From Aspidapion aeneum (lineage: Eukaryota > Arthropoda > Insecta > Coleoptera > Brentidae): a stretch of 64,000 nt of DNA. Shown one piece after another: positions 11,983 through 24,933 of this stretch. Below the pieces are notes generated by a model. It ran no database searches. It was not told the origin of the DNA and saw only the letters and a list, made by a program, of their open reading frames with translations. The translations under genes were made by a program, and so were the position numbers. The stretch lies in assembly GCA_963576565.1 (NCBI GenBank), contig OY755044.1, positions 96,517,495-96,581,494 on the forward strand. Reading direction: 5' to 3'. The first letter of the stretch is position 1. Every line of letters begins with the position of its first letter.

Positions 11983-13146
11983 CATTGGCGTAGCTAGCCT
12001 TGCTTTTCAGGGGGGGCCGTGGCCCCGGTCTATATTGAACAAAAAGCAAACATAGGTTTTAAAGAGTCGTGCAAAGTGTGCAATGAATAAAAAAAAATAC
12101 GCGCATTAAATGTTCTAATATTTTAATATAACAAATTTAATAATACATTTACCAACTTATTTATATGTATGTATACACAGGAAGTATGTGATTCAGCAAT
12201 TCTTCAAAGAAAGTTTTCTACGTCGCTGACTGAAAGCGTCTACCACACTGTCTAAGTCGACCTCAACATCTCTTGAGTCATAGTTGTTCTAAGCCAATTA
12301 AAAACTCTTCTCATGGCAGAGAAAGACCTCTCGCAAGTTGCACTTGAAATTGGAAGAATACTCGCAACTTTAAAAAGTTGGTAGAGGTTTGGATAGGTGT
12401 TTTCTGCTATATGTTGTTTGATAGAATCATGGCCAACAGTTTGATTTAACCGAAAAATACAATTCTTTAAAACGGTCATTTCTGCTCTTAGAGTAGAAGT
12501 ATTAATATTAAAAATTTCCCGGTATTGCTCGACGAATTTATTCCATTTAACGACGTGGGAAAACTTAATATGAAAATGGTAATGAAATTGTCACCAAAAT
12601 CGGAAAATTTTCATAAGATACTAAACGCTAACCTCAAAAAAACTAAAAAGAAAATTATATTTATTTTAGAAAAACAGTTTAAAAAGGTCTTTTATAACCT
12701 TACGAGATCTACAACCCGATTTCGGAAACAGAGGGGCAAAGATCACTGTCTTTATTAAATGCGAAATTTAACTTACACTTCTATAATATTTTACAAGATG
12801 TCGCCAATATGTATGAAATATTCAATATGCATAATTATGTTTAAATCTAAAAAATATTTTCGGGAAATTGCATAAGTGCAGAAAAGTTACCGATAATTTA
12901 AAGAGAAAAAGCCTAATTCCGCAAGACAAGGGCTTTTTCCTGAAATGTAAACATTATCTGAATGATTTTAAATTTTAATGCACCTATTTTATTTGAATAT
13001 TTCCCGAATAATAATAGAAAAATATGTATTTTCAGCGTCATGTTCTTTTACTAGTAGTCGGTAGGGGAGGCCTAAAATATCTTAGGGGGGCCTGAGGGAC
13101 ATCAGGGATGGCCAGCCCCCCCCTGGCCCCCCTAGCTACGCCAATG
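11983..13146 (-). mobile_element. Internally deleted hAT transposon, copy A
   Basis: Ends CATTGGCGTAGCTAG and CTAGCTACGCCAATG, with a perfect 8-bp target duplication GTCGAACG (11975-11982 and 13147-13154). It keeps only the C-terminal end of a transposase (12252-12479). Sister copy at 55440-56634. Confidence 0.93.
12252..12479 (-). pseudogene. hAT transposase C-terminal dimerisation region, frameshifted
   Basis: It encodes YPNLYQLFKVASILPISSAT, then CERSFSAMRRVFNWLRTTMT, the hATC signature. Relative to the sister copy at 55655-55969 it lacks 37 bp (near 12272), which shifts the frame and replaces the last 30 or so residues. The N-terminal zinc finger and catalytic core are missing, so it cannot transpose. 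Confidence 0.88.
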
Positions 13147-13154
13147 GTCGAACG

Positions 13155-13574
13155 GCCTGATGGAACCCTGGTATTTTTAAAGCAATATCTATTTAGAAAT
13201 TTGGTTTTTTGTTTGGTAGATCTCGAAAAAGCCTCACTGCGCTGCGCGGCAGGCGACGCGCATTTTCAAGGCTCGTCGTCCAGACATCAAAATCGAAACT
13301 TTGTCACCGTCAATTCTGTTCCCTTAAATAAATCCACTTCAGCGGTTCCGTGCACACCAATGAAAAAGGATAAAACTAAGATAAAATTACACAAGAATCC
13401 GGCTGAAGATACTGTTGCGCGAGCACTCGAACACGTTGCCGGTCGGCATTTAGCAGAAAAGTCTGAATAGGTGAAATTTACAAGCGCATTTACTACGGCA
13501 CAGTCTATGATAATATTAATCAGTCTAATCACTCTCCCGAGACAAACCCAAATAACGCAGAATTTTTAATTTTG
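13155..13574. other. Flank of hAT copy A, no gene supported
   Basis: A 120-residue frame crosses 13108-13470, but it starts inside the hAT terminus and has no recognisable motif. Otherwise nothing was seen. Confidence 0.4.
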
Positions 13575-15405
13575 ACCCAACTGCAGCACGGCGAAAGGAA
13601 GGGTAATGTTTTTTGATTGTTGTATGTATGTAAGTAAATATGTATGTTTGTGTCACGCTAGAGGCTAAACGGCAGAACCGATTTTGACAAAACAGGTGTC
13701 GTTGAATTGCTTTCCCGAAAGTGCTATAGGCTATACTTTTTAAACCGGAATCAACATGGCAGTCTTCAGATGCCATTTTATCACATGATGTAGGCTTTAA
13801 GGCATACAAATCAACCATTGATTAGCCATTGCAAATGTCCTCTAATTTTGCTGTATATTACGAATATAGAGCGATTTCAAAAATTATTTCTGTATACGCT
13901 TTGAGATTATTTTTTTTACAACACCATTTTAATAGTCCCCCCCCCCCCCGCGTACCCCTCTCTCGTCCCCGCCATCCTTAATACCCAGGTAGCAAAGTCA
14001 CGTTTTTTAAACGTCAAAAACAGGTTATTTTTAATGACCATTGACGTCTCTCTGACGTGTAAATGACCTTTAAATGATGTTCAAAAGACACACCCAAAAT
14101 GACGTCATTTTTAGACGTTTTCAAGACGTCAGCAATATGACGTATTTGGGACCAAATCAGAAAATCAGACACACACACATAGACACACACAAACCTATTT
14201 ATGACTTTTTTTAAACTCGTCTGAATATATGAAATATTCCCTGCAGTTGAGAACACTGAAGGAAACTTAGACACAGAAGGTGACTCTTCTGTGACTTAGA
14301 CCTGGAAGTAAAGCAACAGATACAGTGGTGTTCTGTGAGGTACAGATCAAAATAGACCTAAACCTAGACTTACACATCTCCACCTTGAAGCGAAAGAAGC
14401 CTCGAAGTTTGTCTTGATTTAATATTTAATTTATTTTACATACGTACCCCCACATTTCGTATAAATCCGGTCAAGTACTGACTGGGGCACCATCTATGTA
14501 AATAAGAGTGTATGTCCCTTGGACAAAGTGTGCAGTGTGGGTAGTGACCAATATATGATGTTTTTCAGACGTCAAAAACTACACTACGAAAAGACGTCAA
14601 ATAACTGACGCCTTAAAGACAACATTTTTTGGTAGATGACCTGCTGGTCATCCAAAAGACCACTTTTCGACGAAAAAAAGACGTCATTTACGTCGACGTC
14701 ACAAATATAAAGCGATTTCAAAAGTTCTTTCTGCACACGCTTAAAGCTTTTTTTCCAACATCATTTTACTAGTTTTCCCCTCCCTCTCTTCTCTAATCCC
14801 TCATTATTAGTAATAGTTGTAACTATAAATTTCACAAATATAGAGAAATTTAAAAAATTCTTTCTGCACACGCTTTAAAACTTTTTTTCCAACATCATTT
14901 TACTAGTTTCTCCCTTCCTCTCCCTCTGTTCTCCATACCCTCCTTATTAGTAATAGTTGTAGCTATACCTTTCACAAATTTAGAGCGATTTCAAAAATTC
15001 TTTCGCTACACGCTTTAAGATTTTTTTCGACACCATTTTACTAGTTACCTCCCTCTCTCCTCCCCCACCTTCACTTAATGGAAGGTAACACTGTTCGCGT
15101 CCGTAGATAATCTACACGTACTTTTTGAGTAAAGCTAAATGAATTGTAAATGCATAGTGCTTTTTATAAGGCTGAATAAGAAAGAATTAAACCTAAAAGT
15201 TGGAAATAAAAAAAAATTTAAATAAAAAAACACCCAACTGCTAAATTTACTTGTAACTACTAGTCGCAGTTGGGTACAAAATTACCCAATAACCTGATTC
15301 ATGAAAATACAAAACTGTATAATTTTGGGCATCAAAACTAAAAGTTGAAGCATGTGGTGGTATACCTATTAATTTTGTACTCAACTGCCACTAGTAGTTG
15401 ATTCC
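13575..15405 (+). mobile_element. ACCCAACTGC-family element, copy A
   Basis: Start ACCCAACTGCAGCAC. Internal GCAGTTGGGT near 15266-15275, and a further 130 bp shared with copy B (48548-50640, inverted). It holds TGTCACGCTAGAGGCTAAAC and three or four tandem units of about 130 bp built on GCGATTTCAAAAATTCTTTC (13870, 14705, 14845, 14985). It is interrupted by the element at 13984-14690. No coding. Superfamily not clear. Confidence 0.6.
13984..14690 (+). mobile_element. CCCAGGTAGC-family element, copy 1
   Basis: Starts CCCAGGTAGCAAAGTCACG and is dense in GACGT words (GACGTCA). It contains TTTAATATTTAATTTATTTT and TGTATGTCCCTTGGAC landmarks shared with 32094-33789. The right terminal repeat is not intact. 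Confidence 0.55.
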
Positions 15406-15582
15406 ATCAGAAAATTTCTTGGTTTTAGGGATGGGAAAGAAAAACCAATTAGTCTTCCGGCAACGTTTCGTCTATAATTAAGATTTTATCAAGCCCTACC
15501 AAGAACAAACAATAATCAAAATATAATGATGAGCAAACTAAAATAAATTAAAATGATTTTTTTTCTCCCTTCTCTTTCCGAG

Positions 15583-15773
15583 CAGTGGCGTGTCGTATAG
15601 GGGGCCAGAGGGGTGAACGCCCCCCCCCCCACCCCTCTGCGCTTGGCGCCCCTGGTTTACATGTACTGTTATTATTTTTAAAAAAGGTTTGTAATTTATT
15701 TGACTCCCATACCTATATTTGCGCTCCTTAAGGTCTTCGCCCCCTCCGCCCTTTTATTCACGACACGCTACTG
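15583..15773. mobile_element. hAT-type MITE, 191 bp
   Basis: Ends CAGTGGCGTGTCGTA and TCACGACACGCTACTG, with a perfect 8-bp duplication TTTCCGAG (15575-15582, 15774-15781). G-run at the left, C-rich at the right. Non-coding. Confidence 0.9.
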
Positions 15774-16029
15774 TTTCCGAGTCTCTTCCCTAACTAGAAA
15801 ACGTTATTTTCAATTTAAATTTTACTTACTTAGACTTAAGGTTTATCCTTAAGATGTCTTTATTAACATTCCAGCAAACTAGATTCGTGTCTACTAAAGC
15901 TCTTAAAAAACGGCACAATAATTTTTTCTTTTATTTAAAAAATACTAATTTATTGTTTATAGCCGAGAATAGTCCTTGGTGGCTCTTCTCGGGTTTATTA
16001 GTCTATGGACAAATCGGCCTAAAAGGGGG

Positions 16030-18570
16030 TTTCGTGTGCAAGTCGTGCCAACATTTTGCCGATATACAAGTTTGTTAAGGGCACTCCATAGATTAGGTTT
16101 TGACTTGTTGTCATTCTGGTAAATGCGTTTTTTTAAAGATATGACGCCCACCACTTTTTTTTGCACGATACTTTTTAAAATGATGTATCTTTCTTAAAAA
16201 TAGTCGTAGAGGGTTGCAAAAAATGACAAATGAATCAGTAATAAAATAACTTTCTATTATATTTTTTAAAATGTTGTTTATAAAAAAAATAAAATAACTG
16301 AATTTTTACTTTTTTTTTGTATAGCTAGTAAAGTTTAGCCTACATTTTTAATAACACCAAAGCAACATTTTAAAAAAAGTTTAAATAAAAGTTTTAGAAT
16401 GAACATTTTTCTTTAATTTGGTGTTATATATATATATTTTATATTTGTTTCAATAAAAAAACAATTTGTTGTCACCAAAACAACTACCGAAGGTGTATCA
16501 CCGTACGCGGACGCCTATAAAGCGGCGCGTGGCTTTACGCAGCTGAGGCGTCTAGTAAAACAGGTGATATCTGTTATTATTGTTATCGTTGTTTGATAGA
16601 CATTATCAAATAACGTTGTTATTGTTATTTTTGAAAGTGAATATCAATTAATCAAATCAAGGATTTGGATGTTGCCGGGCAAGTTTTTGGTCCAATTTTG
16701 TTTATCCCCCCTCCTTATATAGTCGTGTTCGAATTTCTAAAAATGTAACTAAATTGACGCTCTAAGGACACAATGACATAGAAATGGATCAAAAATGTGT
16801 AAAATCTAATTTAAAAATAAAATTATATTAGTTTTTTTAAATTTTAGCTGCAAAATCCCCCAAGACCCCCCAGACTCCACAAGTCCTGAAATTTTTAGAA
16901 TTTTTTCAAATTTTCTTAAAAACTAAGCTTAGGGAAAAATATGCACTAATCTTTATTGTAGACCAAAAATTTCCTTTTCAACAATGTATAAGTCAGTGGG
17001 GTACGACTAGTGACAAACTCTCCAGCGGCATCCGTTTATTGAGGTGGTGTAAATAAATTTAAAAAAGGACTTGTATTACAGGTTTTACCCGATTTTCTTA
17101 AAAACCGAGCTCTGTATGAAAAAATATAATACACACTTTGTTATAGACAATTAAATTGCCTTTTAAATGATGTATAAGAAGGCAATGGTAGTTTTATCTA
17201 TAACAATTTAAGGGCGTCTGTTAATAAAATCAATTTTGAAAAATCACTAAGTTTATCAATTTATCACTAAGTTTTATCCAATTTCCTCAAAAATTAAGCT
17301 TTTTGGAAAAAAAAATATATTTTGCCGTTTATTGTAGAAAATAAGATTTCCTTTTTAACAGTGTATTAGTCAGTGGGGTCAGGCTAATGACAAACTCTCA
17401 AGCGGCGTCCGTTTATTAAGAAAATATAAAAAAAATTAAAGAAACCACATAGGTTTTATTTTAAAAACCAAGCTCTCTATCAAAAATTGTGACCTATAGT
17501 CGATTTTGGACAATAAATTTTCCTTTTAGACGTGTATAATAATGTAAGATTTATCTTCAGATTAAAACTTCACAGGCCTGTGCAACTTAAATCAATTTTT
17601 ACAAATCACCAAACAAATTAATTCTGTTACAAGTTTTTTCCAATTTTCTCAGAAACAAAGCTCAATTGACAAAAATGTGTTTTATACTTAATTGTAGGAA
17701 ATAAAATTTTCTCTTTACCAATGTGTAAGTCAGTGGGGTTTAATTAGTGACAAACCGTTCAGCGACGTCCGTATATGGGGGTCAATTAAAAAATAAAATA
17801 CATAAAATTATTTTTGTCATTTGTTTCACCCGATTTTTTTTTCGAATATTCAAAAAAATAAATTTTTTTAAAAATATCTTTTTAATACATGTCAAATCAA
17901 GTAATTTAAGCTGTGTGCTGTGTTGTATTAAAATTGGATAAAAATTAAAAAAGATAAAATTTGTTTTTAAATATGCTTTTCCGCCATATTGAATCCGCCA
18001 TCTTTAAAAAAAAAGCACGATTATCACAATGACAATAAGTCAAAACCTGATCTGCTGTATGTTAAACAAATTTAAGCTACATTCAAAAAGTTCTTATGGG
18101 TTTCATTAAAAGCATAATTTTTAAAAATACCCCTATTTTTTTCCAGTTATTTGGAAATAACTTAAAAACTAATTAACGTATTGGAACATTTGAACCAGAA
18201 TTGAATAAACAATCAAAATAGCTATCTTTTTTATATAAACTTTTTTTTTCTAGCTCCAATAGTTTTATAAATAAAATTAAAAAAAAAATTACCTTTTTTT
18301 TTTAATTTTTAAATTTTTTTGACAAATACAAAAAAATACATATTTTCTGACCAATACATTTTTAAGTACATTACAAAGCAAGTATTTTAAACTTTGTTTT
18401 ATGAAAATCGGATAAGAAATAAAAAACAATTTTTTTAAAGATTTTGAATCCGCCATATCTTTCAAAAAACGCATTTATTAGAATGACAACAAGTCAAAAC
18501 CTGATATATGGGATGCCCTTAACAAAGTTAGCTTATCGGCAGAAAGTTGGCACGACTTGCACACGAATTT
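16030..18570. mobile_element. Long inverted-repeat element with internal tandem units
   Basis: TTCGTGTGCAAGTCGTGCC at 16031 is inverted at about 18550-18569. The arms continue imperfectly for about 130 bp (ATGACAACAAGTCAAAACCT on the right). Inside are four or so degenerate units containing CAGTGGGGT and GTGACAAACTCTC.AGCGGC (about 16995, 17355, 17730). No transposase was seen. Confidence 0.6.
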
Positions 18571-19019
18571 GGAGGCAAATAAAATAGGTTAGGTCTTTAT
18601 TTATGTTTTTACTTTCTTAATCAAAAGCATATTTTATCATTGTTTGTTGCCAACCTTCAAGTCTTCAACACAACTCTGTTTTGTTCTCAGAGTAAGAAAA
18701 TATTTCTTACTCTAAGGTTTTGTCCTAAGATAAAGAAAGTGTTTGTTAATTTGTGGAAAATAAAGTGATCATTAACATATTTAGTATTGTTGAATTTTAA
18801 GAGATCACTAAAATGTTTAAAAAAATTATTTTGTTAAACCAGATATGCTGTAAAATGATAATTAAATAAAGACATACAAGGTACAAATTTAAAACAAAAG
18901 GTGTTAAAATATTAGTTCTAAAACGATCAATAATTTTTACTCACAATTTTTAATCTAAAATGAGACTTATTTAATTGTGGATTCTACTCAAAAGCACTAG
19001 AACATAATTTCAATTAAAA
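18571..19019. other. AT-rich stretch, nothing recognised
   Basis: No frame, RNA or repeat ends identified. Confidence 0.35.
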
Positions 19020-19462
19020 CAGTGGTTCCCAAAGTTTTTTTCTTTTTTTTTTCTATGGCGCCTCATTTTTGAAATCTTAAATTGGCCACGCCCCCTTTTC
19101 TCTGAATAAAGAAAAAAAAATAATTTTTACTACAAAAAAACATTTATTTAAAAAAATAACATTTTGATTTACTTAATCTAGTGCGAAGGGTGCTGCTGCG
19201 TGACGTGACGTCTGTCCGTGTGTGTGTGTCTGTCCGGCCCACGGTAGCTCCTGAACCGCTGAACCGATTTTCATGCGACTTTCAGGAAAAATAGTGTTCG
19301 ACATGATCTGAAAGAAGTTTGGTTGAAAGTCATTAATGTGAATGATAGTTTTTTGAAAATTAAAAAATTTTGTAAATTGAAGAAATAGTCCATGTTGGGT
19401 GGAGGTGATTTATAAATCAAACAAGTTCAGTCGTTCTCCACTAGTTTTATTTTTTTTACAAC

Positions 19463-19500
19463 TACATGTTTTGAGAGCATAAGCTCTCATCTTCAGGTTG
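19463..19500 (-). ncRNA. Hammerhead-like motif, inverted partner 1
   Basis: On the - strand: CCTGAAGATGAGAGC, loop TTAT, GCTCTCAAAACATGTAG. CUGAAGA and stem II are intact, but the G of GAAAC has become A. It is followed by AATAAAACTAGTGGAGAA, as in the partner at 19655-19685. Confidence 0.45.
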
Positions 19501-19654
19501 TACACTGAAATAAAATAGGTGAAATAGATGCCCGGTTCCTACAATTATTTATAAAATTAGAACAACCTAAACTTAAGACCTAAAAGAATGAACCCTACCT
19601 TGATGGAGTTATTCCATCGCCATTGCCTACAGTTTGTAGGCTCAAAAATTTTTT

Positions 19655-19685
19655 TGAAAAGAGCTTATGCTCTCGAAACATGTAG
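19655..19685 (+). ncRNA. Hammerhead-like 3' half, inverted partner 2
   Basis: AGAGCTTATGCTCTC then GAAACATGTAG, followed by AATAAAACTAGTGGAGAA. Stem II and GAAAC are intact, but CUGAAGA is lost (TTTGAAA). It faces the motif at 19463-19500, so two Penelope-like ends lie head to head about 150 bp apart. Confidence 0.4.
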
Positions 19686-20740
19686 TTGTTAAAAAAATAA
19701 AACTAGTGGAGAACCACTGAATTAATAAAAAAATTGAAAAAAATGTAACTTTTTAACGGAACATCCCATCAACAATTCGTCTTATAGCCAACGACGACGG
19801 CCGAACAGCCCGAAAGCACACCCACCATTGGACGATGGCCACGAAAGCCTTTCACAATTTGTATAACTAAACTGATTTTTTAATAATTAAACGGGAGAGA
19901 GGACAGTATATGGCTGATCATGTTAAGCACTAACAATGCTTTGGCGTAGAAGGCTTTGTGGTCGGATTGTTATTATTTTCTTCTTTTTATTTGCATTTGT
20001 CAAATATAACTTTTCGTCATTTTAAAATTAAATTACATCAGGACTCCCGCGCCCCCTTATTATTAGTCTGCGCCCCCCCAGGGAGGCGCGCCCCCCAGTT
20101 TGGGAATCACTGAATTAAAAGAATCAGTCATTGCCCTTTACGCCGTTTCTGTAACAAATATGTAACCACTTATAAAAACTAAAGTTTTTCTAAATCAACT
20201 CTCATTATGATTCCACAGTGTCTGGGGCTATTTAAATTATGATAAAAAATATAAATTAAACCTAAAACTTGGCTTTAATCTCCACAAAAAAAGTATTTTT
20301 ACTTTCTTTAATGATTTCGTGTCTTTCTTCATATATTGTTGCAGTTTTTGTGGGTTATAAGAAAAAAAAATATATCAAAAAAACAAATCGTATTTTTTGT
20401 TAACTAGCTAATTAAATAAGAGTGATCTTTTAACTTACAAATATTGAAAAATAATTAAGAATCACTACCTATTACTATAAAAATTGAGTTTAAATTAAAA
20501 TACACTGATTACTTTATTTTCGACCTAAAATGGACTTTCATCGTTTTTTCCCCTGACTCTTCATATGTCTATTTTTTGCCACAATTTCACTATTCAATTG
20601 GCACCTAATATCAGTCTTCCCTAGCATAGAAAATTTTATGTGGTTATTTAAATAAGTAGCACTTACTTTGTGTCTTTAACTTTTCACTAAAGTGCTTGAT
20701 GTCACACATTTCCTTTGCCACTAACGCAGGATGACTTCGT

Positions 20741-21402
20741 ATGGTGTTCACACTAAGACAAATAAAGCAAAAAAAAGCATTTCGTTATTTACAACCGCAC
20801 AACCAGTTTACAGCATCGTATAACTTTTTATTACTTGCACTAAATTTTTGGTTAATTTTTAGGATTTTTAGGTCCGGTCTATGTGACCCTAAAGATTTTA
20901 TTTGTAATCGAAGTTCATATCTTAACGAATTTAAATTTGCACAGTTAATTATACAATCGACGGTATTTATTTCCATTTTGAAAACAAACAAAAACAAAAA
21001 CAAACAATGGACACGCGACCGGCCAGACTTTTAACTACTGACCTATCCCAAATCAAAACAAACTCATACTTCTTAACTAAGGATAGAACCGGCAACATGT
21101 AGGAAGGGCAACAAACGTTTTCGCACGATGAGTAGTGCCAACGTCAATTAAAACATACACCGCTGAAAAACTGGTGAAATTGAAACCTTGTCCTGTGCGG
21201 CGCTGCCGGCTTGTAATTATTTACGCTAAAAACATTTACCCAATTAATCGCTTGTTGTTAACCACAGGTAATCAAAAGAACTAGACAATCATGTCGTAAG
21301 GGAAGATTTAACTTTTTTTAAATAAAACAATTAAAAATACTGTTTGTTGTCTAGTTTTGGGGGGGCACTTCCCCGTTGCCCTCCCTGTAGCAGCCGCCAC
21401 TG
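20741..21402 (-). mobile_element. Non-autonomous hAT-like repeat R1, copy 2
   Basis: Inverse of 269-960, ending GCAGCCGCCACTG at 21402. The R1-like homology may extend left to about 20590, because 20590-20740 is shared with 47645-47800. Frames inside are unrelated to any protein I know. Confidence 0.6.
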
Positions 21403-21653
21403 CCAGATGGTATGATGTTTTCCAACAGTATCCCTTCTCGGCTCTAAGAACCAAGATCGAAGTCTGATGTTGTGACAAAAACTTAAAATTTTTGCTTTAT
21501 CTCAACAGTATGGTAAGTTAAATGCATAATTTATTTATTAGCTGATTAGATTTTATCAATTAATGCTAAGGACAGTTTTTTTTAAGTTTAAAAATTGAAA
21601 ATATACTGACTTTTTAACGGAGCATCGCTTTAATATACGGTTCTCGGAATATA

Positions 21654-22099
21654 CAGTGAAACCTCCTATAAGCTGACACTCACGCTTTCGTCAATTTTGT
21701 CATTTCAAAGAAATCTATTACTACCCAACTGAACAATAAAAATAAAACACAGCAGTCCCGCCGAATAAAATATGTGGTAAATACGACAAAAGTATTTAGT
21801 CTCCGCGTTAAAACGGAAAGAGGTAATTCCCGGGCTCCAGAGTGCGGTGTTGCCAACGTAGTACATAATATTAATGGCCGTGCAGCGCTTCGTCTCGTTG
21901 TCAGAGGTTCGCGTCCGGTTAAGGGAGGTTTCAGAAGGTTTTAACCAAAAAAAATTGTCCGCGTCCGGTTATTAGAGTGTCCGGTTATAAGAGTGAATTT
22001 TACATGTAAAGAAATAGGGAAAAGTTTGGTTCTAACAAATTTGTCCGCCTAAAGGGAGTGTTCGCTTAATAGAGGTGTCCGCAAGGAGAGGTTTCACTC
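21654..22099. mobile_element. pogo/Tc1-like MITE, 446 bp
   Basis: Ends CAGTGAAACCTCCTATAA and GAGGTTTCACT, preceded by TA. Interior words TCCGGTTATAAGAG and GTCCGCAAGGAG are the usual decayed pogo-type pattern. Non-coding. Confidence 0.65.
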
Positions 22100-22232
22100 T
22101 AGTAGAACTCGTTTTTCTCAATAATTTATGTTCTAACTAAAAACTTTGAAAGAGCTTTCGTTTCTGAGATATTCACAAAAACTGTTTTTAAGGCTGATAT
22201 AGCGTGGATTTTCATCATAAATCCATTCGGTT

Positions 22233-23372
22233 TACCTTCCTAGCCCGCGCAGCAATGGCTAGAAAAGCTAATTATTTTAATATACATTTTTTTTTGAGAT
22301 AGCACCGAAAATGTGTTATTTGAGTGTATCTTCGCAATATCGTCGTAATGTCTATCCGTGTGTGTATAGGTGTGTGTATATTAGTTCTGTCCGTAAAGCC
22401 CGGTCTAGACATAACATTTTACCAAGACGTAGCCTGTCAGTCAAAAGGGTCAAGTATGACGACTGAAAGACTAGCGTACACACTTGATAGTTTTAACGTA
22501 CTTATTTATATCAGTTTTTGATACACCATGGAGGAAGCACTGCTTTTATCAATAATGTTTTTTGTTTTAAATGTCTTTGACTTAACCGTTTCAGTAGCTA
22601 AACATATTTTTTTAACCAGTTTTTCAAAATGTTGTGCTGATTTAGTTTGGTAATGTCCCCTGAATATGTAAGTTTTTGCTTACGAAACATGTCGAGACTA
22701 TTTGTTTAAAACAAATTAAAAATTAGTGGAGGAAGACAATAACCTGTTTGATTTCCTAAAAAATTATCTTATCTAATGTCGGACGTTTCGTATACCAACT
22801 TCTAAGTTGCACTCGAAAGGAATTAAAATTGTATGCACTACCACAAGAAATGCCGCTAAAACTGACGTTTTACCGGAAACAAAACCTCTACCGATCAGTT
22901 CAACAGGTCCGACTTCAGTCCTGTTCAGTTCAGGCAAAACGTACGTTTTATTGTCTACACGAAAGGTTTTGCCTGATCCGTTTTACCTGATCAAGTAGAA
23001 CGTCAGGCAAAACGTTGTGTAGACCCCGCTTAACACGATAGCTTCTAAACCGCTGAACCGATGTTCATAAAATTTTCAGGTAAAATAGTGATTGACACTC
23101 TAACGAGCTGATTCGATTTTGGCCAAAATCCATTAATGTAAATGACAGTTTTTTGACAATAAAAAATTACAAAAATGCTTACTTTTTAACGGGACGTATC
23201 AACATGCGATTTTCGGAATATAGTAGACTACATTTCGTTCAATAATTTGTGTTATAACCAAAGACTTCGTAAGAGCTTTAGTTTTTGAGATACTTACAAA
23301 AAACTGTTTTCAAGACTGATATATCAGGACTTCACTTGAAGTGTGCTAATAGGCTAGCTAGAAAGGTATCAG
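22233..23372 (+). mobile_element. CCTTCCTAGC-family element, copy 2
   Basis: Starts TACCTTCCTAGCCCGCGCAG, then GTGTGTGTATAGG microsatellite-like sequence. Near the end: CTAAACCGCTGAACCGATG and GGTAAAATAGTGATTGACAC, closing with GCTAGCTAGAAAGGTA. It contains a Penelope-like insertion (hammerhead-like motif at 22659) and a GCAAAACG / CGTTTTGC inverted segment at 22860-23015. Confidence 0.55.
22659..22694 (+). ncRNA. Hammerhead-like motif
   Basis: CCTGAATATGTAAG, loop TTTTTG, CTTACGAAACATGTCGAG. Stem II (GTAAG/CTTAC) and GAAAC are intact, and the second G of CUGANGA is U. Downstream AAATTAGTGGAGGAAG parallels the other candidates. Confidence 0.45.
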
Positions 23373-23730
23373 ATCCATCATGGATCCATTTATTTTTATA
23401 TTTGAAGTTGAAAATGTTGATTTTATGACATATATTCACAAAAGATAATACTTAAACATAAGATAAAACGTTCAAGAATCTAATAATTAACATTTTAAAT
23501 AATATAAAAAATTAAAATTTCATTGCGAATCTCCCTTTGGTGCGCCGTCTTCACCCAATTTCCCCTATACATCATACTAGTCCATACCCTACATGAATTT
23601 ATACGGCGTCCCCCACTCCGAAAATAAACCTTTAAGTTTAATTAACAATTGCGTTAAATGGATTTTTCCAAACCCCTATACATAACTACCTAACTTATAG
23701 GACTTTAAAAAATGGGAGGGGGGAGCTATT
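23373..23730. other. AT-rich stretch, nothing recognised
   Basis: Only the GGATCCATTTATTT word shared with the end of the CCTTCCTAGC element is notable. Confidence 0.35.
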
Positions 23731-24930
23731 CCCAACTAACATTTATAGTAGCGGCTACATGTTCTAAAGGCTTTGCTACTTTCTTATAGTAGAAATGTGG
23801 TGATCCCAACCAAAATTTGTTACTTTTTAGTTCTAACAACTATTTAGTATCAGGAAATAGTAGATGTTTCGTAAAAACGACCCTCTAAACTACTTCATAG
23901 GATTGTTTCTTGATAGTCGATTCTGATAGTCTTCTCTACCACAATAGGACGTTGCTAAAGTTTTACTTTCTTTTTAGTCGTTATTTCGTAGTCGCCCTGA
24001 CTTTTATATCCTACTTAATTACCACTAGAAAGTTAAGCTTCATTGGAGTCCCAAACAAGTGTATCCGACAACTACATTATAACTTTAATTTTTACCACAA
24101 AAGTTTGTGTCATCATAGTAACATCTGATGTAACAATGTAGACAAAATAACTTTTTGGATCAACTTTAAAGCCGCAACTACTTTCAAGTAACCTTTTCGA
24201 CTATCAGGGAATATAGTTTGGGACGCCATGTTTTTATGTAAGAAAGAAAATTTAATATTTTTGTTGTCGTTTTATGAGCTCATATTAAAGAGCCATACTA
24301 TTTTATAAACAAATTAGTTGAAGCTTACCAAAAATGCTCTTCTTAAGCACCATTTGTTGGAGTTAACTGTCGATTATGAAAACATAACCTCCAAAATCAC
24401 AACACAAAAATTCCATCAGCTACCAGAAAACGGCTCAATTTTACGGGCGCACCGGTTTTTTGCAATATATATAATGCATGTTATACAGAAAACTTTGCGT
24501 CGCACTCGAATTTTGATCCTCTGCTCGTAAATTCTCACACTTTTGGATAACATAGTACATATTATAACCATAACCAAACAAAAAAACTAAGCGAGTGTGT
24601 TTACTGTTGTGTCCACCATATTGTGTAACAATTCTACCAAAAAGAAACGATTATATTATTTGCAACTACATCGCAACTTTTATGCCATTACGGAAAAAAA
24701 ACAGCCTCTACGACGTAGTAGATACCTGGCTACGACGTAGTAGTGTAGTTGTTACTACAGTGACTTTAAACAGTTGGCCAAGTAGTTATAACCAGAAATT
24801 GGTTCCCCACTTAGGGAATTATAACGTCGCTGTATGGTATACTGAGACGTAGCGGGAGTACGTTGCGGTTACTTTTAAGAAATTCTTTCTAGTTGGGGTT
24901 TCGTCGTTACAACTTTAATTGTTTGTTGGG
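23731..24930 (+). mobile_element. Unclassified 1.2-kb TIR element (family CCCAAC), copy 2
   Basis: Opposite orientation to the other two copies. Ends CCCAACTAACATTTATAGT and TTAATTGTTTGTTGGG, with a 3-bp duplication ATT (23728-23730, 24931-24933). 1200 bp, near-identical to copies 1 and 3. Confidence 0.88.
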
Positions 24931-24933
24931 ATT

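Larger units (their letters stand above)
19020..20112. mobile_element. hAT element (CAGTGGTTCCCAAA ends) carrying other insertions
   Basis: Ends CAGTGGTTCCCAAAGT and AGTTTGGGAATCACTG, the classic hAT (hobo/Charlie-like) terminus, with a perfect 8-bp duplication AATTAAAA (19012-19019, 20113-20120). Inside are a GTGTGTGT / CTGAACCGATTTTCATG fragment like the CCTTCCTAGC family, and two inverted Penelope-like ends (19440-19725). No transposase remains. Confidence 0.88.

Noticed and set aside
13108..13470. 120-residue frame
   Set aside because: Begins inside the right terminus of hAT copy A and shows no recognisable motif.
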